DNA from: an uncultured Pseudomonadota bacterium
GTDB lineage: Bacteria; Pseudomonadota; Alphaproteobacteria; Rs-D84
NCBI GenBank assembly: GCA_945483255.1
Contig: CALYRP010000054.1
Location: forward strand, 1 to 5,647
DNA: 5,647 nucleotides
Reading direction: 5' to 3'
A program made the position numbers and the translations under genes. Positions 1 through 5,635 of this stretch are shown piece by piece (positions within the stretch are counted from its first letter, which is position 1; every line of letters begins with the position of its first letter). The notes beneath the pieces are model-generated. The model searched no databases. It saw nothing but the letters and a program-made list of their open reading frames with translations, and was not told where the DNA came from.

Positions 1-51
1 GGTTCTGTCCTGAAGAGTTTCGTCAAAATCAAATAATACTGCTTTTATCAT
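1..51 (-). CDS. HAD-family hydrolase, N-terminal 17 residues only (runs off the left edge)
   Basis: The minus strand from base 51 reads MIKAVLFDFDETLQDRT, then leaves the window. This is the classic start of a haloacid dehalogenase (HAD) superfamily protein: a hydrophobic beta strand (AVLFDF) ending in motif I, D-x-D-x-T, here DFDET, with Asp9 as the expected nucleophile and Asp11 as the general acid/base. Glu replaces the more usual Gly of DFDGT, which is common in YjjG/HAD-IA-type phosphatases. A TGA lies in frame two codons upstream, so the ATG at 51-49 is the first possible start. The ribosome site is weak (GAG about 10 nt upstream). It is transcribed away from the lipoprotein operon. The substrate cannot be inferred from 17 residues. 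The family call is fairly secure; the subfamily is unknown. Confidence 0.8.
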   Translation of the reverse strand, partial: MIKAVLFDFDETLQDRT

Positions 52-107
52 AATTCAACTGCTCTTTTAGTTCGTTTACATCCTTAAAGGTTTTTTCGCC
101 AAAAAGC

Positions 108-119
108 TTTGCATGCAAA
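108..119. promoter_or_regulatory. Perfect 12-bp palindrome in the divergent intergenic region (possible operator)
   Basis: TTTGCATGCAAA is identical to its own reverse complement. It lies about 57 bp upstream of the HAD start codon and about 120 bp upstream of the -35 box of the lipoprotein operon, so it is better placed to affect the HAD gene. A homodimeric regulator is one possible reading. In an AT-rich genome a single 12-bp palindrome can also occur by chance. No regulator gene is visible in the window. Confidence 0.3.
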
Positions 120-123
120 AGTC

Positions 124-255
124 ATGATGGGCGAATCATCGCCATTGCCTGAATTTTTAATCCCATCGCATCACGCAATCATGGGATACGAAGGCACACC
201 TTGCGTTTTGAACCCCAATACAAATGAAATAAAATTATTGGAACCGTTGCATTAA
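124..255 (+). CDS. Possible 43-codon ORF or C-terminal gene remnant, unrecognised
   Basis: An open frame starts at tandem ATG codons (124, 127) and ends at TAA 253-255, just before the -10 box of the next gene. The frame stays open upstream to a TAA at 85-87, with no better start. There is no Shine-Dalgarno sequence. The peptide begins MMGESSPLPEFLIPSHH and ends NEIKLLEPLH. It has no signal peptide, membrane segment or domain I recognise. The codons (TTG, CCA, GAA, ATA, CGC upstream) resemble those of the neighbours, and the peptide looks more like the tail of a soluble protein than random sequence. That would suit a remnant whose 5' part was lost, or a chance frame. The overlap with inverted repeats also argues for caution. 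No function is proposed. Confidence 0.25.
   Translation: MMGESSPLPEFLIPSHHAIMGYEGTPCVLNPNTNEIKLLEPLH
160..187. repeat. 7-bp perfect inverted repeat with 14-nt loop
   Basis: ATCCCAT (160-166) pairs exactly with ATGGGAT (181-187). A shorter hairpin, GGCGA-ATCA-TCGCC (130-143), lies just upstream. Neither is followed by a T-run on the plus strand, so they do not read as intrinsic terminators. They may be protein-binding sites, part of a structured transcript, or chance. Confidence 0.25.
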
Positions 256-266
256 TTTTCTATAAT
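238..266 (+). promoter_or_regulatory. Sigma-70 type promoter of the COG3014-lpoB operon
   Basis: TTGGAA (238-243, four of six matches to TTGACA), a 17-bp spacer, then a perfect TATAAT (261-266). Transcription would be expected about 7 nt after the -10 box, at or beside the A of the ATG at 273. The mRNA would then be leaderless or nearly so, which agrees with the absence of any Shine-Dalgarno sequence before this gene. Confidence 0.7.
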
Positions 267-272
267 AAATTC

Positions 273-1469
273 ATGCGAAAGATTTTTTGTTTTATATTAA
301 CGCTTTTTTTATGCGCTTGTGCGACAACGATGCAATCGCATTTGAATGATGTACAAAATAATTTTGCAAATTCTAATTTTGAAACGACGGACGGCAAAGA
401 TATATCTGATAAAAACAATCTTGATTTATTGATAAACGGTATTGCCCTGTTCCACGCAAACAAATTTGATGAAAGTGATAAAACATTTGAAGAATTTAAC
501 AAACGAAATTTAAACGAAACTTCATCGTCGGTTTCCCGCGAAACCAGCGCCCTTTTATTCGGTCAAGGCGTTAATTCGTATAAACCATATATGATGGATT
601 CACTGTTTGTGTCTTATTATCAAATATGGGATTTATTGGCAATGCACGATTTTGCAAATGCGCGCGTTGTTATAAATCAATCTTATGAACGACAAAAAAA
701 CATGTCGAAAGAATATAAAAAATTAATTGAAAACAACAAAAAAGAAATATTAAAAGATTCACAAATCGCAGAATTCATAGATAAAAATTCAAACGATTGG
801 TTGGCGTTTCGCGATATTATGAATCCTGCATTGATGTATTTATCTGGGATATATTTCCTGAATAACGGTGATTTTGATAATGCAATAACATATCTTAAAC
901 GCGCAGATGGCATGATGCCGAACAACAAATTTATACGCACAGATTTAGATATGGCACAACAAAGAATCCGTCCTGCAAATACAACTTGGGAATTTTTCGA
1001 AACAGGTTTTGCGCCAAGACTTCGCGAAGAAAATGCATCAATATATTTATTTAATATCGGCCTTGTTCAATTTACTTTTTCACAACCCTATCCGATGTCA
1101 AATTATACAATACCTGAAAATTCAGAAATGTTGGCAAATGTGGACGCAATGTTTATGACAGAATATAACGAATATAAAATAAATGAAATTTTACGCACAT
1201 ATACATCTGCGGTTTCAAAAACTGTGGCACAATCAACACTTTATAATTCGAATTCTGATTATGCGCCATTGCTTGGGATAATGTCATCGGTTTATACCGT
1301 CGCATCTTCAAATGCAGATGTTCGCACATGGGCAACATTACCTAAATACATATATATTAAAAGATACAAAAACGATAACAAAGAAAACAATTTGATTTAC
1401 AATCGTGAAATAAATGGAAAAATAATAGATAACAAAACAATTAATTTAACAAAGGGGGAACACAAATGA
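273..1469 (+). CDS. COG3014-type TPR lipoprotein, partner of LpoB
   Basis: The 398-residue protein has a short basic start, a hydrophobic core and a lipobox L-C-A-C with Cys16 as the lipidated residue, so it should be anchored to a periplasmic membrane face. A helical TPR-like body follows: residues 50-75 (INGIALFHANKFDESDKTF) and 183-212, where NPALMYLSGIYFLNNGDF leads into DNAITYLKRAD. The C-terminal third has features I associate with the COG3014 family: GFAPRLREE (245-253), a hydrophobic strand near 257-270, and ADVRTWATLP (348-357). The family is uncharacterised but is typically encoded beside lpoB, as here, where the genes overlap by 4 nt (ATGA). A periplasmic role with LpoB in peptidoglycan synthesis is inferred from this linkage. 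The ATG at 273 is chosen because it gives a complete signal peptide; no Shine-Dalgarno sequence precedes it. The product type is fairly sure, the function is not. Confidence 0.8.
   Translation: MRKIFCFILTLFLCACATTMQSHLNDVQNNFANSNFETTDGKDISDKNNLDLLINGIALFHANKFDESDKTFEEFNKRNLNETSSSVSRETSALLFGQGVNSYKPYMMDSLFVSYYQIWDLLAMHDFANARVVINQSYERQKNMSKEYKKLIENNKKEILKDSQIAEFIDKNSNDWLAFRDIMNPALMYLSGIYFLNNGDFDNAITYLKRADGMMPNNKFIRTDLDMAQQRIRPANTTWEFFETGFAPRLREENASIYLFNIGLVQFTFSQPYPMSNYTIPENSEMLANVDAMFMTEYNEYKINEILRTYTSAVSKTVAQSTLYNSNSDYAPLLGIMSSVYTVASSNADVRTWATLPKYIYIKRYKNDNKENNLIYNREINGKIIDNKTINLTKGEHK
1452..1459 (+). promoter_or_regulatory. Strong ribosome binding site for lpoB
   Basis: AAGGGGGA lies 6 nt before the lpoB ATG, inside the end of the upstream gene. 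It fixes the start at 1466 and contrasts with the missing site for the first gene of the operon. With the ATGA overlap, lpoB can be translated both by coupling and by independent initiation. Confidence 0.75.
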
Positions 1470-2071
1470 AACGTATGATACCGATGGCGCTTTGCTTGAC
1501 ACTTTGTGCATGTGGCGGAACACGCGTTGTTGACACAACAGACAAAGCAGAAGTTGCCGCAATGCAACATGTTATGGAACTGGAATATCGTGATTGGACA
1601 AATACTACGGAAAAAATGACAGAATCTATGTTGCAAAGTAACGCATTAAAAACAGCAACAAAACCTGTTATCGCGGTTGGCAATATTGTCAATGACACAA
1701 CACAAAGATTTGATACAGACATTTTAACCAAAAAGATTCGTGCTACATTATTAAAATCAGGAACAGCACAAATCGCAACAAATTTTTCAGGCGAAGACAC
1801 AACATCAAACACTGTTCGCAATTTGCGTAACAATTCAGAATACGATCAAAACACAATCGTAAAATCAGGAACATTGGTTGCACCAAACATGTCGCTTTCT
1901 GGAAAAATGTTACAAAGAAATTTGAAATTGGAATCCGGATGGTTCTCGGCTGTGGATACACGTGTTGAATATTATCTGCAATTAACATTAACAGATTTAA
2001 AGACAGGCTTATCAGTTTGGGAAGACGAACAACCAATTATCAAAGAAGGTAAAGACGCACCAACATGGTAA
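1466..2071 (+). CDS. lpoB: LpoB-type lipoprotein activator of penicillin-binding protein
   Basis: The 201-residue lipoprotein is close to the length of E. coli LpoB (213). The signal peptide ends in lipobox L-C-A-C with Cys16 lipidated and Gly17 next. The globular LpoB domain covers about residues 40-195: a leading helix (WTNTTEKMTESML), then the conserved strand PVIAVGNIVNDTTQRFDT (67-84), a helix ending in LLKSG (95-99), the NSEYDQNTIV segment (123-132), MSLSGKML (142-149), and the closing strand with D-L-K-T-G-L-S-V-W-E-D-E (177-188) followed by a basic stretch. In E. coli, LpoB reaches from the outer membrane to stimulate the glycan polymerase and crosslinking activities of PBP1b. By homology this protein should activate a class A PBP, none of which is encoded in the window. 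The stretch between Cys16 and the first domain helix is short and proline-free, unlike the long flexible linker of E. coli LpoB. The family call is strong; the partner PBP is inferred. Confidence 0.88.
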   Translation: MKRMIPMALCLTLCACGGTRVVDTTDKAEVAAMQHVMELEYRDWTNTTEKMTESMLQSNALKTATKPVIAVGNIVNDTTQRFDTDILTKKIRATLLKSGTAQIATNFSGEDTTSNTVRNLRNNSEYDQNTIVKSGTLVAPNMSLSGKMLQRNLKLESGWFSAVDTRVEYYLQLTLTDLKTGLSVWEDEQPIIKEGKDAPTW

Positions 2072-2082
2072 AAAAACAACAC

Positions 2083-2112
2083 AAAAAACACCGGCAAATG
2101 CCGGTGTTTTTT
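2083..2112. terminator. Bidirectional intrinsic terminator between lpoB and the bamB-like gene
   Basis: The stem ACACCGGC (2088-2095) / GCCGGTGT (2100-2107) with loop AAAT is extended by A-runs pairing with T-runs (2083-2112). On the plus strand it is followed by TTTTTT and a further T-rich stretch; on the minus strand by TTTTTT and later another T-run. It begins 11 nt after the lpoB stop and ends 1 nt from the bamB-like stop, so it can serve both convergent operons. Confidence 0.9.
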
Positions 2113-2113
2113 A

Positions 2114-2845
2114 TTATTTTTCAATCATCCCATTTTTATAATTTATTGCCTGTTTTCCGACAATTATAAATTTATCTTTACAAATCGGTTTAACTTGTTT
2201 TTTAATTTCTGTTTTCCAATAAACTTCACCGCTGTTTTTGTTGATTGAATATAAATTATTATCAGTTCCAACAACAAAAATAAAATCATCAACCATTATA
2301 AAATCAACAGGAACAGAAATATTTAAACACCAACTTTTTTCGCCATTTTGTGCATTCAATTTACAAAATGCATCCCCCAGGCCACCTGCGTAAACATATT
2401 TTCCATTCAAGCCAACATGCGCAACAATATCAATAATAGATGCCCCGCCCGTCAAATTATTTGCGCGATAAACATCTGATACCCAAATTGTTTTTTTAGT
2501 GTTTGTGTTTATTTTTACCACTTCACCCGTGGAAAGTCCTGTATAAATAAATTTACCCATACAAATCGGGGATTGATTACTTTTTACAGCAGTACTTGTT
2601 GCAAAACCTGTCCATATTTTTTTATCACCCTTGAATATAGCATTAGATGCATCTTGTCTGTATTCACAATTTTCATCCCCAGATATATTTATCATAGAAC
2701 CTGATAAATCCGGGATGTTTTTGTTTTGAACAACAACTTCATTATTATCAAAAATATCGTTTCGCACACCCGGCAATATCGGATCATGCTTTGAACATGC
2801 CGATATTGCAAATACACACAATAAAAATAAATTTATTTTCTTCAT
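2114..2845 (-). CDS. Short BamB-like PQQ-type beta-propeller lipoprotein
   Basis: The 243-residue protein has a signal peptide with lipobox I-S-A-C (Cys17), then the ILPGVR element (residues 23-28) that alphaproteobacterial BamB proteins usually carry just after the lipid anchor. Propeller repeats follow: SPICMGKFIYTGLSTGEVVK (92-111) ending in the Trp strand TIWVSD (119-124); YVYAGGLGDAFCKLN then EKSW (150-172); and FIFVVGTDNNLYSIN then GEVYW (188-210). Each has the hallmark xGxxxxLNxxxGxxxW pattern. BamB is the lipoprotein of the outer-membrane BAM complex that assists beta-barrel insertion. Usual BamB proteins are about 380-450 residues with eight blades; here only about four are visible and they match the C-terminal half of the family. 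The reading frame is intact, so this is a shortened protein rather than a frameshift. It starts 1 nt after the yfgM-like stop, without a Shine-Dalgarno sequence, so translation is probably coupled. A relation to BamB is likely; normal BamB function is uncertain. Confidence 0.75.
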   Translation of the reverse strand: MKKINLFLLCVFAISACSKHDPILPGVRNDIFDNNEVVVQNKNIPDLSGSMINISGDENCEYRQDASNAIFKGDKKIWTGFATSTAVKSNQSPICMGKFIYTGLSTGEVVKINTNTKKTIWVSDVYRANNLTGGASIIDIVAHVGLNGKYVYAGGLGDAFCKLNAQNGEKSWCLNISVPVDFIMVDDFIFVVGTDNNLYSINKNSGEVYWKTEIKKQVKPICKDKFIIVGKQAINYKNGMIEK

Positions 2846-2846
2846 T

Positions 2847-3500
2847 TTATTTTAATGTTTGTGCCGTTGCCGCAACAGACGCAGGTGCGTTTTTATCATT
2901 AATAATTTTATCCAATACTTTATCAGCCGCGTCTTTATCGCCAGATGCCAAATATTTTTGTGCAACCATCAAACGCGATGTATAAAAGAACGGAGAATTC
3001 TTTGTGTCCATGGATGCCATATATTTAACAAATTCTTTTACATCCATCGCATCGCCTTTAATTGATGCCAAATGTAATTTTGCCAAATCTTTGAAATCGC
3101 GTGTATGACCAGATTTAGCCAAAGATTCTAATTTTTCAACATCATTGCTGATTAAATAAGATTGAAACAACGCCAAATCAGATGTTGCACCACTTGTGTC
3201 TTTTGCAAAATTAGCCAATGCATTCGCATCAACATTGGAAAGTGCTGTTTCGTATACAACAGCATTAGCCATACGCGATGAATTGTACATACGAACACCA
3301 ATTTGAATTAAAGATACAACAATCATTATTCCCAAAACAGCACCAACGATATATCGCCAATATTTTTTCAATAATTCTTGGGTCTTTTCGTTGTTTACAT
3401 CTTCCCAAACTTCACGATAAAGAGCATCTTCGGCATAATCTTGACGTGTTTTCTTTTCGACTGGTTTTAAATTTTTCTTTCTTGATAAGATAGATGTCAT
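2847..3500 (-). CDS. YfgM-like membrane-anchored TPR protein
   Basis: The 217-residue protein has a basic, charged cytoplasmic N-terminus (residues 1-46), one transmembrane helix (about 49-69, YIVGAVLGIMIVVSLIQIGV) and a helical TPR-like C-terminal domain (about 74-217). Repeated helix pairs such as DLALFQSYLISNDVEKLE, DLAKLHLASIKGD and SRLMVAQKYLASGDKDAAD are typical of the YfgM/TPR_21 family. In E. coli, YfgM is an ancillary subunit of the SecYEG translocon that works with the periplasmic chaperone PpiD. In alphaproteobacteria this gene commonly precedes bamB and der; here bamB follows, but der does not. A clear ribosome site (AGGAG, 7 nt spacing) supports the ATG at 3500-3498. It is first in its operon and is transcribed divergently from rpoH. 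The family call is good; the detailed role is by analogy. Confidence 0.8.
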   Translation of the reverse strand: MTSILSRKKNLKPVEKKTRQDYAEDALYREVWEDVNNEKTQELLKKYWRYIVGAVLGIMIVVSLIQIGVRMYNSSRMANAVVYETALSNVDANALANFAKDTSGATSDLALFQSYLISNDVEKLESLAKSGHTRDFKDLAKLHLASIKGDAMDVKEFVKYMASMDTKNSPFFYTSRLMVAQKYLASGDKDAADKVLDKIINDKNAPASVAATAQTLK

Positions 3501-3507
3501 AATATAT

Positions 3508-3512
3508 CTCCT
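3508..3512 (-). promoter_or_regulatory. Ribosome binding site of the yfgM-like gene
   Basis: AGGAG on the minus strand lies 7 nt before the ATG at 3500. It decides the start codon and contrasts with the divergently transcribed rpoH, which has no such site. Confidence 0.75.
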
Positions 3513-3515
3513 GTC

Positions 3516-3543
3516 TTGATAAATTCTATTTTATTGCTATACT
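3516..3543 (+). promoter_or_regulatory. Promoter of rpoH, with -10 box 9 nt before the start codon
   Basis: TTGATA (3516-3521, five of six matches) and TATACT (3538-3543, five of six) are separated by 16 bp. The expected transcription start is about 3550, leaving a leader of about 3 nt. A C precedes TTGAT and another precedes TATACT, so the region also partly resembles alphaproteobacterial RpoH-type promoters (CTTGA...). Autoregulation is therefore possible but not shown. Confidence 0.6.
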
Positions 3544-3569
3544 ATAAAAGTTATGAGCAAGGAAATCAA
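3541..3569 (-). promoter_or_regulatory. Promoter of the yfgM-bamB-like operon, overlapping that of rpoH
   Basis: On the minus strand TTGATT (3569-3564) and TATAGT (3546-3541) are separated by exactly 17 bp. The expected start near 3534 gives a leader of about 33 nt that includes the AGGAG site. The -35 box lies inside the first codons of rpoH, and the -10 box shares three bases with the rpoH -10 box. Confidence 0.55.
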
Positions 3570-4482
3570 GACAACTTTACCATCAACAAAATCTAATACC
3601 CCTGTTCCTTATATTGGTGGGGCCGGTGATGATATAAGCCTGGCTAAATATATTAACGAAATTCAAAAATTTCCTATTTTGTCGGCCCAACAAGAATATG
3701 AATATGCTACAAAATGGGCAAAGGAACATGATAATGTTGCGGCAGAAAAATTGGTAGCATCGCATCTGCGCCTTGTTGTGTCGGTTGCATACGATTTCAA
3801 AAATTATGGTCTGCCGGTATCAGATTTAATCGCCAGCGGCAATATGGGTTTAATGCAAGCCCTGCAAAAATTTGATCCAGAAAAAGGTTTTCGTTTTTCT
3901 ACATATGCTATGTTCTGGATAAAAGCAGAAATATATGAAACTATTCTTAATAATTGGTCAATTGTAAAATTGGGAAACAGTGCAAACCAAAAACGTGTAT
4001 TTTTCAATCTTACCCGCGCCAAACGCGCCCTGGGAATCATGGATAATTCATTAAATAACGAGCAAACAAAACAAATCGCTGAATATTTATCAGTCCCAGA
4101 AAACGATGTTGCGCGCATCGCAACGCGTATGTCTGCGCGCGATATATCATTAAATTCACCGATGAACACAGATTCAGATTCAACAGACATATTATCTAAT
4201 ATGGCCGATTCGCGTATTAATATCGAAGACGGTTTTGAACAATTAGAATTCAAAAGACGCGGATATGAATTATTAAAAAAACATTTAAATTCGTTGCCTG
4301 AACGCGACCGTGAAATATTAAAGGCGCGTCGTTTATCGGATCCGGCAATAACATTGGAAACATTATCTCAAAAATACGGTATTTCTCGTGAACGCGTCCG
4401 CCAAATCGAAGAACGCACATTTAAAAAATTACGTGATGCGATATTGACCGACAGTGAACCCACGAAAATAACAACGGATTAA
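3553..4482 (+). CDS. rpoH: RNA polymerase sigma-32 (heat-shock) factor RpoH
   Basis: The 309-residue protein is full length for RpoH. Region 1.2 lies near 26-60 (ISLAKYINEIQKFPILSAQQ). Region 2 (about 62-138) contains SHLRLVVSVA, the core-binding DLIASGNMGLM (91-101), FDPEKGFRFSTYAMFWIKAE and the -10 reading segment ending NNWSIVK. The RpoH box QKRVFFNL (146-153), which separates RpoH from housekeeping and other sigma factors, is intact. Region 3 follows (about 160-200). Region 4.2 holds the helix-turn-helix for the -35 element: TLETLSQKYGISRERVRQIE (267-286), with ERTFKKLR after it. RpoH directs RNA polymerase to chaperone and protease genes during heat and protein-folding stress. No Shine-Dalgarno sequence precedes the ATG, and the promoter lies directly against it, so the mRNA may be leaderless. 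The downstream porin-like gene begins 2 nt after the stop. Confidence 0.96.
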   Translation: MSKEIKTTLPSTKSNTPVPYIGGAGDDISLAKYINEIQKFPILSAQQEYEYATKWAKEHDNVAAEKLVASHLRLVVSVAYDFKNYGLPVSDLIASGNMGLMQALQKFDPEKGFRFSTYAMFWIKAEIYETILNNWSIVKLGNSANQKRVFFNLTRAKRALGIMDNSLNNEQTKQIAEYLSVPENDVARIATRMSARDISLNSPMNTDSDSTDILSNMADSRINIEDGFEQLEFKRRGYELLKKHLNSLPERDREILKARRLSDPAITLETLSQKYGISRERVRQIEERTFKKLRDAILTDSEPTKITTD

Positions 4483-4484
4483 AC

Positions 4485-5519
4485 ATGAAAAAAATATCTT
4501 TGATTACATTAATTGGTATATTGTCCACCAACGCAAATGCTTTGGATTATACTGATGGTAATTGGAAATTTGCCTTGGATGCCGAAGGCATGATTGGTTT
4601 TCTTGAACCTAAAAAAGAAAAACCGATGTTTATAGATGATTGGGATGTAAAAGCAGCCGTATCTTATCGTTTAAATCGGACACAAAGATTGGGTGCTGTC
4701 TATTCAATTGATGCTGCATGTGTCGAAGGCGATGAATATGTTCATGATGCATTTGTTTTATTTGAAGACAGAACCGTTGGACGCGCAGAATTCGGTTTAA
4801 CATATTCAATCGCACGCAAAATGGGATTGGGATTACCAGATGTCGGATATCTGCGAATAAACAACAAATCAATATTGCAAAACAAACTTGATTTAGACAA
4901 AGTTTTAATTTCAGACACAACCGCAACAACGGGGCACGATGCATTGCGATTAAATCTGGCAACTGTATCTACAAAATATGGACAATACGGTATTTCTGTT
5001 GCGGGACCTGGCGGTGATTTTGATTTTGCAATTGATACAGCGGCAAAATTCAAACAACCTTTTGGGAAATTAAAAGCCGCGTATTCCATCGCACTTTCAT
5101 ACATGGACAAACCAGATGGATACGAAGAAAGTTCATTCACCCCACCGATAACAGCCGATTGGCGCGGCCAAATTGCACTTGGTGCAAATTTGCAATATAA
5201 CAGTTTTGTTTTTGGCCTTTCGTCGCGTTTGATTTATGATGAAAAACCAATTGCAAAAACGAACGATGGTTTGGTATTAGGTGCCGGGGTCAGTTATGAT
5301 TTATTACAAAGCAGCGTTTCATTAAATTATATCTATTCTGATACAAACATATTTGAACACCACGATAAAACAACAGGCAATAAAATGGATAGCGATTATT
5401 TGCATACATTAATCACATCGTTTCGTTATAAATACACCGAACACACCGCATTATTTATGTCTGGCGGCATTACAGATACGACACCGTTTTTCGCAGTTGG
5501 AATAAAAACAGAGTTTTAA
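4485..5519 (+). CDS. Outer-membrane porin-like beta-barrel protein
   Basis: The 344-residue protein has a Sec signal peptide (MKKISLITLIGILSTNANA, cleavage likely after Ala19, before LDY). The mature part alternates short amphipathic strands with turns, e.g. WDVKAAVSYRLN, QRLGAVYSIDA, GRAEFGLTYSI, GQIALGANLQYNSFVFGLSS, VSLNYIYSD and LITSFRYKYT. It ends VGIKTEF, with the terminal Phe that outer-membrane barrels use as a BAM recognition signal. The segment FEDRTVGRAEFGLTYSIARKMG (about 92-113) recalls the strand-to-constriction-loop region of Gram-negative porins. A general porin or related channel is the best reading; substrate specificity is unknown, and the sequence looks divergent. The ribosome site is weak (GGA, 6 nt upstream), so it probably depends on coupling to rpoH, 2 nt upstream. 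Such a protein would be a natural client of the BamB/BAM pathway encoded nearby. Confidence 0.75.
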   Translation: MKKISLITLIGILSTNANALDYTDGNWKFALDAEGMIGFLEPKKEKPMFIDDWDVKAAVSYRLNRTQRLGAVYSIDAACVEGDEYVHDAFVLFEDRTVGRAEFGLTYSIARKMGLGLPDVGYLRINNKSILQNKLDLDKVLISDTTATTGHDALRLNLATVSTKYGQYGISVAGPGGDFDFAIDTAAKFKQPFGKLKAAYSIALSYMDKPDGYEESSFTPPITADWRGQIALGANLQYNSFVFGLSSRLIYDEKPIAKTNDGLVLGAGVSYDLLQSSVSLNYIYSDTNIFEHHDKTTGNKMDSDYLHTLITSFRYKYTEHTALFMSGGITDTTPFFAVGIKTEF

Positions 5520-5547
5520 AAAACCGCCAACATGGCGGTTTTTTTTT
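5519..5547 (+). terminator. Intrinsic terminator of the rpoH-porin operon
   Basis: The stem AAACCGCC (5521-5528) / GGCGGTTT (5534-5541) with loop AACAT is followed by a T-run to 5547. It starts directly after the porin stop codon. Flanking A bases extend the pairing. In reverse it has only about five T residues, so reverse activity would be weaker. Confidence 0.92.
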
Positions 5548-5607
5548 ACATTAAACAAGTTATTGTCGCATGAATATTTTTTATAAAAAACCAAATATTT
5601 CGATAAT

Positions 5608-5635
5608 CTGACATATAAATACACGATAATAAAAT
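5608..5635 (+). promoter_or_regulatory. Possible promoter for a gene beyond the right edge
   Basis: CTGACA (5608-5613), 16 bp, TAAAAT (5630-5635). The region is very AT-rich, so such matches are expected by chance. The rest of 5548-5647 shows no gene I can support. Confidence 0.3.

Noticed and set aside
1441..1833. 130-codon minus-strand ORF opposite lpoB
   Set aside because: The plus-strand frame encodes a clear LpoB with lipobox and ribosome site; the antisense frame has no family features.
2114..2845. Idea that the short BamB-like gene is a frameshifted pseudogene
   Set aside because: The frame is continuous from a good lipobox to a stop placed exactly at a terminator, and propeller motifs run to the end; the missing part appears internal and N-terminal, not cut off by a stop.
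3804..4253. 149-codon minus-strand ORF opposite rpoH
   Set aside because: It is antisense to the conserved sigma regions 2-3 of rpoH, whose protein is unmistakable.
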